Shown here: in pieces, positions 46,634 through 58,234 of the stretch | Layout: every line of letters begins with the position of its first letter | How positions within the stretch are numbered: the first letter of the stretch is position 1 | Assembly: GCF_042477335.2 (NCBI RefSeq) | Contig: NC_091246.1 | Location: forward strand, 112,435,001 to 112,499,000 | Direction of reading: 5' to 3' | Origin: Ovis canadensis | Lineage: Eukaryota; Chordata; Mammalia; Artiodactyla; Bovidae | Length of the DNA: 64,000 bases | Position numbers and translations under genes: made by a program | Notes under the pieces: model-generated | Told to the model about the DNA's origin: nothing | The model's input: only the letters and a program-made list of their open reading frames with translations | Database searches by the model: none

Positions 46634-48490
46634 GTGGATGGCAGATGTGTCCTGTGGAAATCTCAGGGATGGTACTTGGTTTTAGTACCTGGTCCAGCTG
46701 TGAGTTGCATAGACCTCATCAGTTTAGGATGTGGAACTGGTGTTTCGTGGGTTGTGGTTTTTGTTTTTTTTTTAATTCCTCAAAACTCTCAACTATCTGG
46801 CTTCTTAAAAACAGCATAAGAAATAATGATATTTTAAAAATTAAGAATTTTTATGTTAATGAAAATAATGATTCTTATGTGAAAATTTTAGAAAAATAAT
46901 AATTGTGAACAATCATTAGCAAATATGCAGTAATAGTGAGTGCAGTGTCTTTACAAGGAGCAGGTAAAGCATTAGTCTTAAATGAAAATACTTGTCTGAG
47001 ATTAGAAATGTCACAAATTGAGTGAAAACATCAGATGATACCTATTTTGCATTGATCTCTTTTGTGAGAATAGCATGATAATTTTAAATATCACTGGGTT
47101 CATGTTGATTTTCATTATCATTTCAAATGTTTTAAATATTTACTGCATTTTAAAAAGTAATCTTTTTACAGTTTTATTGGAGCTGAACATCATTTTATGT
47201 AAACAGATTAATTTTATTGAAAGTCAGTACAAAAGTATGAATAGGATATAAAATGCAGACTGATAAAAATAATAAAGTCAAATCTGTGTTCTAAATCAAG
47301 ATTCATGATTCCTTAAAAATTCTTTTACACTGATCTTCAAAATAGTCTTTACTGGAGAAGTCTACTCAGGAGGTAAAAAAGTCAGTAAGCTTCTGTTACC
47401 AGCCAGGTTGTCTGCTCGGTGCAGAGACGGCACAGAACTGACTGCGTGGGAAAGCAGCAGTCGGCGGTTTCAAGTTCCGCAGAAAGGACACGCCTTGCCA
47501 GCGCTGACCCTGGGCCGGCTCCCCTCTCTGGCTCCTCACGAGGCCGCCTTGGCTGGTGGTCAGGAAGGAAGCAGGTACCACTTGAAATAACAACACTGAG
47601 GTGTGAGTTACAGATGGATTTAACATTCACTTGTGTGTATTCACACCTTGAGAAATGAGCCCTTTTACACTGTCCACCGCTCCCGCCGACATCAGACTGG
47701 TGGAGGGTGGAGTGAGTACGTGAACAGGCACGGGGAGCCTCGGCCCCTGGGGTGCTCCTGGGCAGATGCTGCAGCCAGGTGGTGGCTGTCAGTCACGTGC
47801 AGAGGTTCGAGAGCTTCCGTGACTTCTTAACAAGAAAACTCAACTGAAGGTGTTAACCTGGCACTTGCGCGCCAACAGTCCAGCCTGGATCTAAGGCTTT
47901 TTAGAAACTGGTTTATGGTAAAGCTGGGGTCAACATTTTTGCATGGAACGTTTTAAAATTTGTGCTTCTATTTTTTTTTCTTCCATAATCTATAAGAGGA
48001 TTTTAAACTGCTTTCTAGGAAAAATTGTATTATAAATTTGGGGGCGATGATTTACGTGAAGATGATTTAACGCTCATGCTTGTGTTATCTAGAATGAAGT
48101 GAAATTATTCTAGAATTCGTGTTATGCCTTAAATTGCTAACACATTTTCCCAAGTTTTTAAGGCAGAAATATGTGTAAGTTGAAAAGTCATACCACAGCC
48201 CTAACTTGACAAATGTATGATACTTAATGATTTTAAAACTTGTTTTATATAATCAATCTTTCAGTTACACTGAATAAATAATCTTTCAGTTACACTGTAA
48301 GTGCCAGAGGACAGAAACCATACTGTATTTCCATTCCTTTGGTTAAATAACTCAGTAGATATTGGTTGAATATCTATCTGCAAGGGGCTTGTGCATCCTT
48401 TGATTCCTCCACCTTTCCTGCTCAGCTCTGAGTACATTGGGTACATTTCAGAAGTGCACTGATAAATCCTTACATGTTTTCATTCAGGGT
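46634..48490. other. Unique AT-rich DNA between CBR4 and PALLD
   Basis: No repeat recognised. On the - strand two AATAAA signals (47178-47173 and 47218-47213) end an AT-rich stretch that resembles a 3' UTR. See the findings. Confidence 0.45.
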
Positions 48491-48692
48491 CATCGGTCTT
48501 CCCTTGTGGCTCAGCTGGTAAAGAATCCGCCTGCAATGCGGGAGAACTGGGTTCTATTCTATCCCTGGGTTGGGAAGATCCCTCGGAGAAGGGAAAGGCT
48601 ACCTACTCCAGTATTCTGGCCTGGAGAATTCCATGGACTGTATAGTCCATGGGGTTGCAAAGAGTTGGACATGACGTAGCAACTGTCCCTTC
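48491..48692 (+). mobile_element. Bov-tA SINE
   Basis: A + orientation copy with head (cttcccttgtggctcagctgg) and full core. Confidence 0.92.
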
Positions 48693-48899
48693 ACCTTGTC
48701 GGTCATTACATGGCGCTCTGGTGGCGCGGTGGGCTGCTCACTGAACTGCATCTTGTTCTCTCAGTACACATCCTGGGACAGTCTGCCACTCAGCTTCCCT
48801 TCTGTCTGTTTATCTCAGATGCTTACTTTCCACTCCTAACCATTCAAATGCTAAGCTCATCAACTGTTTTCTCTTAGGCAACAGAATTGACTAACTGAG

Positions 48900-49736
48900 T
48901 TCAGTTCAGTTCAGTCACTCAGTCATGTCCGACTCTTTGCGACCCCATGAATCGCAGCACGCCAGGCCTCCCTGTCCATCCCCAGCTCCCGGAGTTCACT
49001 CAGACTCGCGTCCATTGAGTCAGTGATGCCATCCAGCCATCTCATCCTCTGTTGTCCCCTTCTCCTCCTGCCCCCAATCCCTCCCAGCATCAGAGCCTTT
49101 TCCAATGAGTCAGCTCTTCTCATGAGGTGGCCAAAGTACTGGAGTTTCAGCTTTAGCATCAATCCTTCCAAAGAAATCCCAGAGTTGATCTTCAGAATGG
49201 ACTGGTTGGATCTCCTTGCAGTCCAAGGGACTCTCAAGAGTCTTCTCCAACACCACAGTTCAAAAGCATCAATTCTTCGGCTCTCAGCCTTCTTCACAGT
49301 CCAACTCTCACATCCATACATGACTACTGGAAAAACCCTAGCCTTGACTAGATGGACCTTAGTTGGCAAAGTAATGTCTCTGCATTTGAATATGCTATCT
49401 AGGTTGGTCATAACTTTTCTTCCAAGGAGTGTCTTTTAATTTCATGGCTATAGTCACCATCTGCAGTGATTTTGGAGCCCAAAAAAATAGTCTGACACTG
49501 TCTCCACTGTTTCCCCATCTATCTGCCATGAAGTGATGGGACTGGATGCCGTGATCTTCGTTTTCTGAATGTTGAGTTTTAAACCAACTTTTTCATTCTC
49601 CTCTTTTACTTTCATCAAGAGGCTTTTTAGTTACTCTTCACTTTCTGCCATAAGGGTGGTGTCATCTGCATATCTGAGGTTATTGATATTTCTCCCAGCA
49701 ATCTTGATTCCAGCTTGTGTTTCTTCCAGTCCAGGG
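48900..49736 (-). mobile_element. BovB LINE, 5'-truncated, with target-site duplication
   Basis: Flanked by gactaactgag (48889-48899) and gactaattgag (49737-49747). It carries the 3' RT region and tail. The 162-codon frame at 49411-48923 is the C-terminal part of the BovB protein. Confidence 0.93.
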
Positions 49737-49747
49737 GACTAATTGAG

Positions 49748-50317
49748 TAATTACCACCAATTTAATTTGGAATCCTTGGACTGATAATCCAAAGGGGAAT
49801 GGTACCGGTATCAGCTGGAAAATTCCCCCCCTCCACCCCCACAAAGTTTAAACACGTGTCTGCAGCCCCTTCCCAGTGATTTTTCCCTTAACCCTGCTCA
49901 CAGCGAGGAGGGCTGAGGGAAACCTGGAGATGTTTTTAGGAAACGTCTTCAGTGATTCAAAGTGTTCATTACGTTGGTAAGTTCCGACTGTATACGCGAC
50001 ACTGTAGTAGTCATGGGAAGTACAGTGGTGGGAGAAACAAAACCAAACCCGGGTTCCCTGGAGCCCACAGGCTGATGGGGCTCTGTCAGGGGCAAGCAGA
50101 ACCTTAAACCAGTACCAGACACCAAAGCACAGCTGAGGCGAGCACGGGAGGGGCGAGAAGCTCCTGTTTCACTGGCACTCCTGCTGGGGACTTGTCCTGT
50201 TCTGGCAGGACAGCTGAACCGAAAGTGAAGCCTTGTTCAGAGAAGCAACATGTTGTCAGCGCGGAGGGGAGGGAAGCTGCTGAGATCACTTCGGTAGCGG
50301 CAGTTTAGCTGCCCCAG
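49748..50317. other. Unique intergenic DNA
   Basis: No supported feature. Confidence 0.45.
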
Positions 50318-50440
50318 TTGTGTCTGACTGTTTCGACCCCACTCACTAGCCTGCCAGGCTCCTCTGTCCATAGCATTCTCTAGGCAAGACTACCGGAGTG
50401 GGTTGCCATTTCCTTCTCTACAGACCACCTTAACCCAGCC
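50318..50440 (-). mobile_element. Bov-tA SINE fragment
   Basis: Tail and core are present (agcctgccaggctcctctgtcc). The head is lost. Confidence 0.82.
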
Positions 50441-50497
50441 GAATTGAGGTCGTGCAAGTAGCGAAGAGGAGACCTCAAATACGCATGTGCTAGGAAC

Positions 50498-51385
50498 GCC
50501 CTGCTTATTTAACTTCTATGCAGAGTACATCATGAGAAACGCTGGACTGGAAGAAACACAAGCTGGAATCAGGATTGCCAGGAGAAATATCAATAACCTC
50601 AGATATGCAGATGACACCACCCTTATGGCAGAAAGTGAAGAGGAATTAAAAAGCCTCTTGATGAAAGTGAAAGAGGAGAGTGAAAAAGTTGGCTTAAAAC
50701 TCAACATTCAGAAAACGAAGATCATGGCATCCAGTCCCATCACTTCATGGCAAATAGATGGGGAAACAGTGGAAACAGTGTCAGACTTTATTTTTTTGGG
50801 CTCCAAAATCACTGCAGATGGTGATTGCAGCCATGAAATTAAAAGACACTTACTCCTTGGAAGAAAAGTTATGACCACCCTAGACAGCATATTCAAAAGC
50901 AGAGACATTACTTTGCCAACTAAGGTCCGTCTAGTCAAGGCTATGGTTTTTCCAGTAGTCATGTATGGATGTGAGAGTTGGACTGTGAAGAAGGCTGAGC
51001 GCCAAAGAATTGATGCCTTTGAACTGTGGTGTTGGAGAAGACTCTTGAGAGTCCCTTGGACTGCAAGGAGATCCAACCAGTCCATCCTAAAGGAAATCAG
51101 TCCTGGGTATTCATTGGAAGGATTGATGCTGGATCTGAAAGTACAATACTTTGGCCCCTGATGTGAAGAACTGACTCATTGAAAAAGACCCTGATGCTAG
51201 GAAAGATTGAAGGCAGGAGGAGAAAGGGATGACAGAGGATGAGATGGTTGGATGACATCACCGACTTGATGGACATGAGTTTGAGTACGCTTTCAGAGTT
51301 GGTGATGTACAGGGAGGCCTGGGGTGCTGCAGTCCATGGGGTCGAAAATAGTTGGATATGGCTGAGCGACTGAAGTGAGTCATGC
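50498..51385 (+). mobile_element. BovB LINE, 5'-truncated, 0.9 kb, with open RT frame
   Basis: A single 224-codon frame (50487-51161) covers the end of the palm with intact NNLRYADD and the thumb/C-terminal region ([13 protein letters not shown]). It breaks about 50 bp after the [15 protein letters not shown] block. The 3' tail follows, to 51385. Confidence 0.93.
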
Positions 51386-51631
51386 AGGAGTCTTTGGTTC
51401 CTCGAACAAGAGTGAATTTCTGGGCTGGTGGCTTCAGAAGGCAAAGCTTGTGAGGGAAGAAATTAAATTTGGGGCTTTAACTCCCATTATAAACCTTGGT
51501 TCCCTGTGGGAAAAGCCCTAAATATCCACATGCTTGGCAGAAGGTGCAGTTGAGCCCAGGACAGTGTGGGCGTTTGTCCCCATGGAGCTGTGTCCCAGGT
51601 GCTCCCGCCTCAGCCGATGGCCTCGAGCACT

Positions 51632-51770
51632 TGGTGCTGCTGCTACTGCTAAGTCGCTTCAGTCGTGTCCGACCCTGTGCGACCCCATAGACGGCAGCCC
51701 ACCAGGCTCCTCCATCCCTGGGATTCTCCAGGCAAGAACACTGGAGTGGGTTGCCATGTCCTTCTCCTGG
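51632..51770 (-). mobile_element. Bov-A SINE monomer
   Basis: It reads gctaagtcgcttcagtcgtgtccgac through the core to ccatgtccttctcc, without a head. Confidence 0.88.
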
Positions 51771-51958
51771 GTAGCATATGAATAGACGACGCCTGGAGGC
51801 TCAGACCAGTGCTGTTCGAGGCTCACCTGTCCACTGGTGGACACTTTTCAGACCCTGGGATGTGGCAGGAGTTCTTAAACACAAAAAGGAAGGGTTGGTT
51901 AAACTGTGTTAACATCAAGACCCTCCTCTGTTATAGCAAAACAGCTTAAAAATAGCCA

Positions 51959-51980
51959 AAAAAAAAAAAAAAAAAAAAAA
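51959..51980. repeat. A-homopolymer run
   Basis: More than twenty consecutive A residues, probably a retroposon tail relic. Confidence 0.9.
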
Positions 51981-51984
51981 GGCT

Positions 51985-52590
51985 GATTACAAACTTAGAG
52001 AGGATTTTATGCAACACAGATAACTAATGAAGAGTATCCAATGAATGACAAATCATAATAACACAGTGGGAAAACGGACAAAAGATACAAAATGGGAATT
52101 TTACAGAAATGGCAACACAGCCAAGTGGTATCGAACATTAAGTTCAAACCAATTAGCGGTATGCAAATCAAGACCACGCTGAGAGGTCACTTGACATTCA
52201 AGTGGCAAAAATAATCCCTGATCTTTAAGGGATTCATATTAAAATTCAAGAAGCCCTGCTCCGTATCACTGGAATTATCAGACTTTTTTTTGAACATCGA
52301 ATGATCTTTTAACATTGCAGCTTCTGACTCAGCAGATCTGCAGGGAGTCTGTGAAGCTACGTTTCTAACAAATTTCTAAGTTGATGCTGATGGTCTGTGG
52401 ACCACAGTTCCACTTGCCAGGTTGTGAAGGCTGTGGACCAACAGGGTCTGTTAAATGTCACGTCTCTGTTGGGAGTATAAATTGGTAGACATTTGGGGAA
52501 AATGGGTAGGTAACCTGTAAAGTGAGCATGTAACCCTACTGTTAACCGAAGTCAATTCTTGTACTTGTGCACCAGGAGACGCGTTATGTA
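51985..52590 (+). mobile_element. Old L1 remnant
   Basis: Degraded + orientation L1 ORF2 3' pattern: gtatgcaaatcaagaccacgctgag and later tgggagtataaattggtagacatttgggg. Confidence 0.5.
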
Positions 52591-52805
52591 GCAGAACCTG
52601 TGAGGTCTCTACCCAGATCTCCTTGGAACTCTTGCCATTTCTTTTAAATTGCATATTAGTCTTGGTATTGCTGTGCTTTCATTCCCATGGCAAACCACCT
52701 TTGTGTCTTTGTTGACAGGGTACCCTAGGGATGTGCCTGCCAACAGAAAGCCTGGATTTTATGTCCCCTGGGGGCAGACACTGATTGACTGGTATTTCGC
52801 ACTTT

Positions 52806-52930
52806 TTGCATGCATGCTCAGTTGTGGCAACTCCTTGTGAGCCCGTGGACTGTAGCCTGCTAGGCTTCTCTGTCCATGGGATTCTCCAGGCAAGAATACT
52901 GGAGTGGGTTGTCATGCCCTTCTCCAGGAA
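52806..52930 (-). mobile_element. Bov-tA SINE fragment
   Basis: Tail and core present, ending at ccttctccagg. The head is missing. Confidence 0.85.
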
Positions 52931-53172
52931 TTCACTGGTATGGGGGGGGGGCATTACTATGCCAGTCTCTCCCCCACCCTTCCCCTGATGGAACAGCCTG
53001 AAACTATGATTCTGTGTCTTTAAGGTTCCCACATTTGATTCAAACATGGTTACCTTCTATAGGACCTTGCTTAATATCACACTCTTGAGTTCCTTTGTCC
53101 TGGGATTCTACGTTCCCACTCCGATACAGGTTTTCCCTAGTTATATGCTCTCTTTCTTTTTGACATGGTATT

Positions 53173-53450
53173 CATTGTTGTTGTTCAGTCACCAAGTCGT
53201 GTCCAACTCTTTGCAACCCTATGGACTGCGGCACGCCAGGCTTCCCTGAACTTCACTATCTCCTGGAGTTTGCTCAAACTCACGTCCCTTGAGTTGATGA
53301 TGCCATCCAACCATCTCCTCCTCTGTCACCCCCTTCTGCTGCCCTCAATCTTTCCCCAGCATCAGGGTCCTTTCCAATGAGTTGGCTCTTCACGTCAGGT
53401 GGACAAAGTATGGGAGCTTCAGCATCGGTGCTTCCAGTGAACATTCATGG
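53173..53450 (-). mobile_element. BovB LINE 3' end
   Basis: It is antisense, from ttgttcagtcaccaagtcgtgtcc to ttccagtgaacattcatggc, with small deletions. Confidence 0.9.
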
Positions 53451-53498
53451 CACCCTTCTGTTACTCAAGGTGTAATACAGGCTACCTCTCTCTACAGG

Positions 53499-53706
53499 GC
53501 TCCCCTAGTGCCGCAGTGGTAAAGGCTCACCTGCCAGGGGAGGAGACCTGGGTTCGATCCCTGGGTTGGGAAGATCCCCTGGAGAAAGAAATGGCAACCC
53601 ACTCCAGTATTCTTGCCTGAGAAACCCCATGGACAGAGGAGCCTGGGAGGCTGCAGTCCATGGGGTCACAAAAGGGTCAGACACAACCCAGTGACTAAAT
53701 AAACTT
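53499..53706 (+). mobile_element. Bov-tA SINE
   Basis: A complete + orientation copy with head gctcccctagtgccgcag, more diverged in the head. Confidence 0.9.
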
Positions 53707-53739
53707 AACGGCCACAAAGTGAGAAAATTACTTCATGCT

Positions 53740-54830
53740 CCATTTTTTAAAACTGTAATTTCATTTGCATTTTATATTAGAGTAGAGTTGATCTCCATTG
53801 CTGTGTTTCTTTTTAGGTGTATAGGACCTGATTGAGTTATACATAAAGTGAAGTGAAGTCACTCAGTTGTGTGACTCTTTGCGACCCCTTACACTGTAGC
53901 CTACCAGGCTCCTCTGTCCATGGGATTTCCCAGACAATAGTACTGGAGTGGATTGCCATTTCCTTCTCAGGGGATCTTCCCAGCCCAGGGCTTGAACCCA
54001 GGTCTCCCGCATTGTAGACAGACACTTTACCGTCTGAGCCATAATTGTTCGGGGAGGGGGGGGCGGTTCTAATTCCCACAAATGTTGTGATAGTAGGTTT
54101 AGTAGAGTCCCCTGTGCTATTAAGTTCTTTTAAATTATCTGTTTGATACAAGTTAGTGTGTATATGTTTATGTCAAAATCTCATTTTATCCTTGGCCCCT
54201 CCCATTAAAAAAAAAAATCAAAGTTGTATTCTCTGTATGTTAGTCTGCTCCTGCTCTGTCAATTAGCTCCTTTGTGTGTGTTCACGGGGCCGACGTGCCG
54301 ATGATGCCCTGTGCTGTTCTCTCCTCTCTGTCGTGCCTCACTGCGCCATCTCTTGGCCCATCCTTGCTGCTGTCAGTCACGCTGTTTCCTTCTGTTTTGT
54401 AGCTGAGTCGTGTTCCACTTTAGAGTTACACCATTTCGTCTTCCTTTTTCTCCAGATGGACATTTTGGTGGATTCTGTGTCTTGACTTGTGGTGCCATGA
54501 GAGTAGGGATGTACGTGTAATTTCGGGTTATTTTTTTCACTGGGTCTCAGCATCATAGAGGTGAGATGAGTGGATCATATGGTTCCTCTATGTTTCGCTT
54601 CTTTAAGAAACCCAGTAATGTTTGCTTGTGGCAGCCCCTATTTCCATCCCCAGCAAGGATGAAGGAGGATTCCCTTTTCTAGACGTTCTGAGCAGCACTT
54701 ATTCTGTGTAAATCTCTTGGATGGTGGCTGTTCTGATGGGTGGGAGGAGACAGCACCTCACAGTGGTGATTTACCTTGATTTACCAATTAGAGATGTGGA
54801 CTGTCTTCCTATGTGCTTTTGTAAGTCATA
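53740..54830 (-). mobile_element. Diverged L1 3' end split by a SINE
   Basis: Antisense L1 3' UTR and ORF2 end: tatattagagtagagttgatctcc at the left, gcttctttaagaaaccc and tggtggctgttctgatggg at the right. Interrupted at 53846-54043. Confidence 0.7.
53846..54043 (-). mobile_element. Bov-tA SINE nested in L1
   Basis: A - orientation copy with tail, core and head (taccgtctgagcc). Confidence 0.9.
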
Positions 54831-55731
54831 CAGTGAGAATCCCATTTACCTGTTGAAGCTGGCTTCTTGTAAGTCTGCCCTGTTTTGAGTTCTTCTCTGA
54901 TGATCTATCCCAGGACATTCCTTGAGGGCAGGAGTCCTTTACAACCCCACAGGCCTTGTGAATATGAGAAGCCCATGAGTACTGGCTTTCAAGTTGTTGT
55001 AACGAAAAGCCACCACAAGGAGGGCTTTGTTCCTCCCCCACTTCTTGCCCCAGTGTGGTTCCTCCAGCAACTAGAGCCTCAGGGAAAGGCCCTTCCTAGG
55101 TTGTTAATGGAGTGCAGTGTGCAGAAGAAATACCCAAGCTTGTGTATCACTGCATCTTCCCTAGAGCCATTCCCCCGTGGACACATCCCAATGCCTGCAG
55201 CATCACTCTGCTGAGGCGTGCTGTCATCCACAGGAGGGGTGAACCCTATGGAAGGGTGGAAGCGGGAACACTCCCCGCTTCATGAGGAGCCACGGAACCC
55301 AGGGGACGTCTCAGTGCTCCTCCAGCCCGGAGGCTCCCCACTGGCTTGGGTGAAATCAGCTTGGTTTTCAGGCAGGAGTGCCCATCTGGTCTGGAGATGC
55401 TGTACTCCTGCAGGGTCCCTGGGCACTCCAGGTCCATGGAGCTATGGGGCTGACTGACTGGCAGATCCTCTCCATCTCCCTGGGACCCAGGCCTGCTCAG
55501 CCTGCAAGGGTGATGGACAGCCCACCAAGTCCCTGAGGCGTGAGGGGAGCACAGTGGGCATTTAGTTTTCATCTTCATTCTGGAGGTGTATCTAGGTAAC
55601 CGACAGTGCTGTGGGCTCTCTTTTGGGTTTCTTTAATTTTGTTTCCTAACCAGGTGTCCAGCACCCTCCTTCCCTTACCCACAGAAGTACCTGAGTTCTT
55701 TTTCTGGTTGTCTTCCAATCTAGGCTGTTAT
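54831..55731. other. Intergenic segment with a diverged relative at about 57970-58200
   Basis: No gene supported. Blocks at 54920-55015 and 55095-55140 resemble blocks at 58100-58195 and 57975-58020. Confidence 0.4.
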
Positions 55732-55744
55732 AATAGTGTGTTGA

Positions 55745-57558
55745 CACAGGTGAAAGAAATCAAAGAGGACACTAACAGATGGAGAAATATAGCCTGTTCA
55801 TGGATCGGAAAAATCAATATAGTAAAAATGAGTATCCTACCCAAAGCAATCTATAGATCCAATACAATTCCTATCAAGCTACCAACAGTATTTTTCACAG
55901 AGCTAGAACAAATAACTTCACAATTTGTATGGAAATACAAAAACCTCGAATAGCCAAAGCAATCTTGAGAAAGAAGAATGGAACTGGAGGAATCAACCTG
56001 CCTGACTTCAGGCTCTACTATATAGCCACAGTCATCAAGACAGTGGTACTGGCACAAAGACAGAAATATAGATCAATGGAAAAAAACAGAAAGCCCAGAG
56101 ATAAATCCACGCACCTATGGACACCTTATCTTTGACAAAGAAGGCAAGAATATACAATGGATTAAAGACAATCTCTTTTACAAGTGGTGCTGGGAAAACT
56201 GGTCAACCACTTGTAAAAGAATGAAACTAGAACACTTTCTAACACCATACACAAAAATAAACTCAAAATTGATTAAAGATCTAAATGTAAGACCAGAAAC
56301 TATAAAACTCCTAGAGGAGAACATAGGCAAAACACTCTCTGACATAAATCACAGCAGGATCCTCTATGATCCACCTCCCAGAATATTGGAAATGAAAGCA
56401 AAAATAAATAAATGGGACCTAATTAAACTTAAAACCTTCTGCACAACAAAGGAAACTATAAGCAAGGTAAATAGACAGCCTTCAGAATGGGAGAAAATAA
56501 TAGCAAATGAAGCAACTGACAACTAATCTCAAAAATATACAAGCAACTCCTGCAGCTCAATTCCAGAAAAATAAACGACCCAATCAAAAAATGAGCCAAA
56601 GAACTAAACAGACATTTCTCCAAAGAAGACATACAGATGGCTAACAAACACATGAAAAGATGCTCAACATCACTCATTATTAGAGAAATGCAAATCAAAA
56701 CCACGAGGTACCATCTCACACCAGAATGGCTGTGATCCAAAAGTCTACAAGCAATAAATGCTGGAGAGGGTGTGGAGAAAAGGGAACCCTCTTACACTGT
56801 TGGTGGGAATGCAAACTAGTACAGTCACTATGGAGAACAGTGTGGAGATTCCTTAAAAAACTGGAAATAGAACTGCCATATGACCCAGCAATCCCACTGC
56901 TGGGCATACACACCGAGGAAACCAGAATTGAAAGAGACACATGTACCCCAATGTTCATCGCAGCACTGTTTATAATAGCCAGGACATGGAAGCAACCTAG
57001 ATGTCCATCAGTAGACGAACGGATAAGAAAGCTGTGGTACGTAAACACAATGGAGTATTACTCAGCCATTAAAAAGAATACATTTGAATCAGTTCTAATG
57101 AGGTGGATGAAACTGGAGCCTATTATACAGAGTGAAGTAAGCCAGAAAGAAAAACACCAATACAGTATACTAACACATATATATGGAATTTAGAAAGATG
57201 GTAACAATAACCCTGTATGCAAGACAGCAAAAGAGACATAGATGTATAGAACAGTCTTTTGGACTCTGTGGGAGAGGGCAAGGGTGGGATGATTTGGGAG
57301 AATGGCATTGAAACATGTATAATATCATATGTGAAATGAATCGCCAGTCCAGGTTTGATGCATGATACTGGATGCTTGGGGCTGGTGCACTGGGACGACC
57401 CAGAGGGATGGTACGGGGAGGGAGGTGGGGAAGGGGGTTCAGTATGGGGAACACGTGTATACCTGTGGCGGATTCATGCTGATGTGTGGCAAAACCAATA
57501 CAATATTGTAAGGTAATTAGCCTCCAATTAAAATAAATAAATTTATATTATAAAAAAA
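55745..57558 (+). mobile_element. L1 LINE, 5'-truncated, 1.8 kb, with target-site duplication
   Basis: Flanked by aatagtgtgttga (55732-55744 and 57559-57571). ORF2 C-terminal frames (up to 55953, 55929-56135, 56221-56526 and 56726-57193) are separated by a few frameshifts and end with the usual L1 C-terminus (SILTHIYGI). The 3' UTR and A-rich tail run from 57194 to 57558. It is the best-preserved L1 of the window. Confidence 0.94.
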
Positions 57559-57571
57559 AATAGTGTGTTGA

Positions 57572-58234
57572 GTCAGGTTCCCTTGTGCTCCGGGGGTGGC
57601 CCATGTTGAACATTTTATGAGTCGTGTTTCTATGTTCCTGGAAACCAGAAAATTTGTCTCCACCCTGCACTTTCCCTTTGGTAACCCTCTGCTTCCTTTT
57701 GAAGTCCGTGAGGCTGTTTGTCTTTTGGAAATGAGCCCTTTCGTACCATGTCTCGATTCCATGTCAAATGAGTACATCAGAGTTTTTGGTCCCCGTGTCC
57801 CTTCCTTCACTTTGTATGATCATGTCTGCTCTCCTCCCGATGGCCTGACGTTGCACAGTGTTTCCCCTGTTCACGGCTGAGTCGTATTACATTGTGTATA
57901 TGTCCTCTATCTTCCGTATCCGTTCATGTGGATGGACACAGACTTTCTTCAGGGAAAAGTCCGTTCCTGGGTTTTCAGTGAGAGTGCAGTGTGCTGGAAG
58001 AAGCACCCAAAGCCTGTGTGTCTTTATCTGGTTGTGTTCTGGCATGGGTTGTTAGAGAGTTTTGAATAGGGTTTCCATGTTCTGTAGAGTCGAGGCAGGA
58101 GGGTTTCACTTAGGATCCTGCAGATCTTGTGAATTTGATTTGCCCAACAGCATTTTTAAAGAAAGTTGTAGTTCCCCCAAACTGCCACAAGGCGGCGGCA
58201 TTTCTTCATGCCACACTTTTTTTTTGCCCCCGTA
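57572..58234. other. Intergenic segment related to 54831-55200
   Basis: No gene supported. The relation to the earlier segment is diverged but ordered in blocks. Confidence 0.4.
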
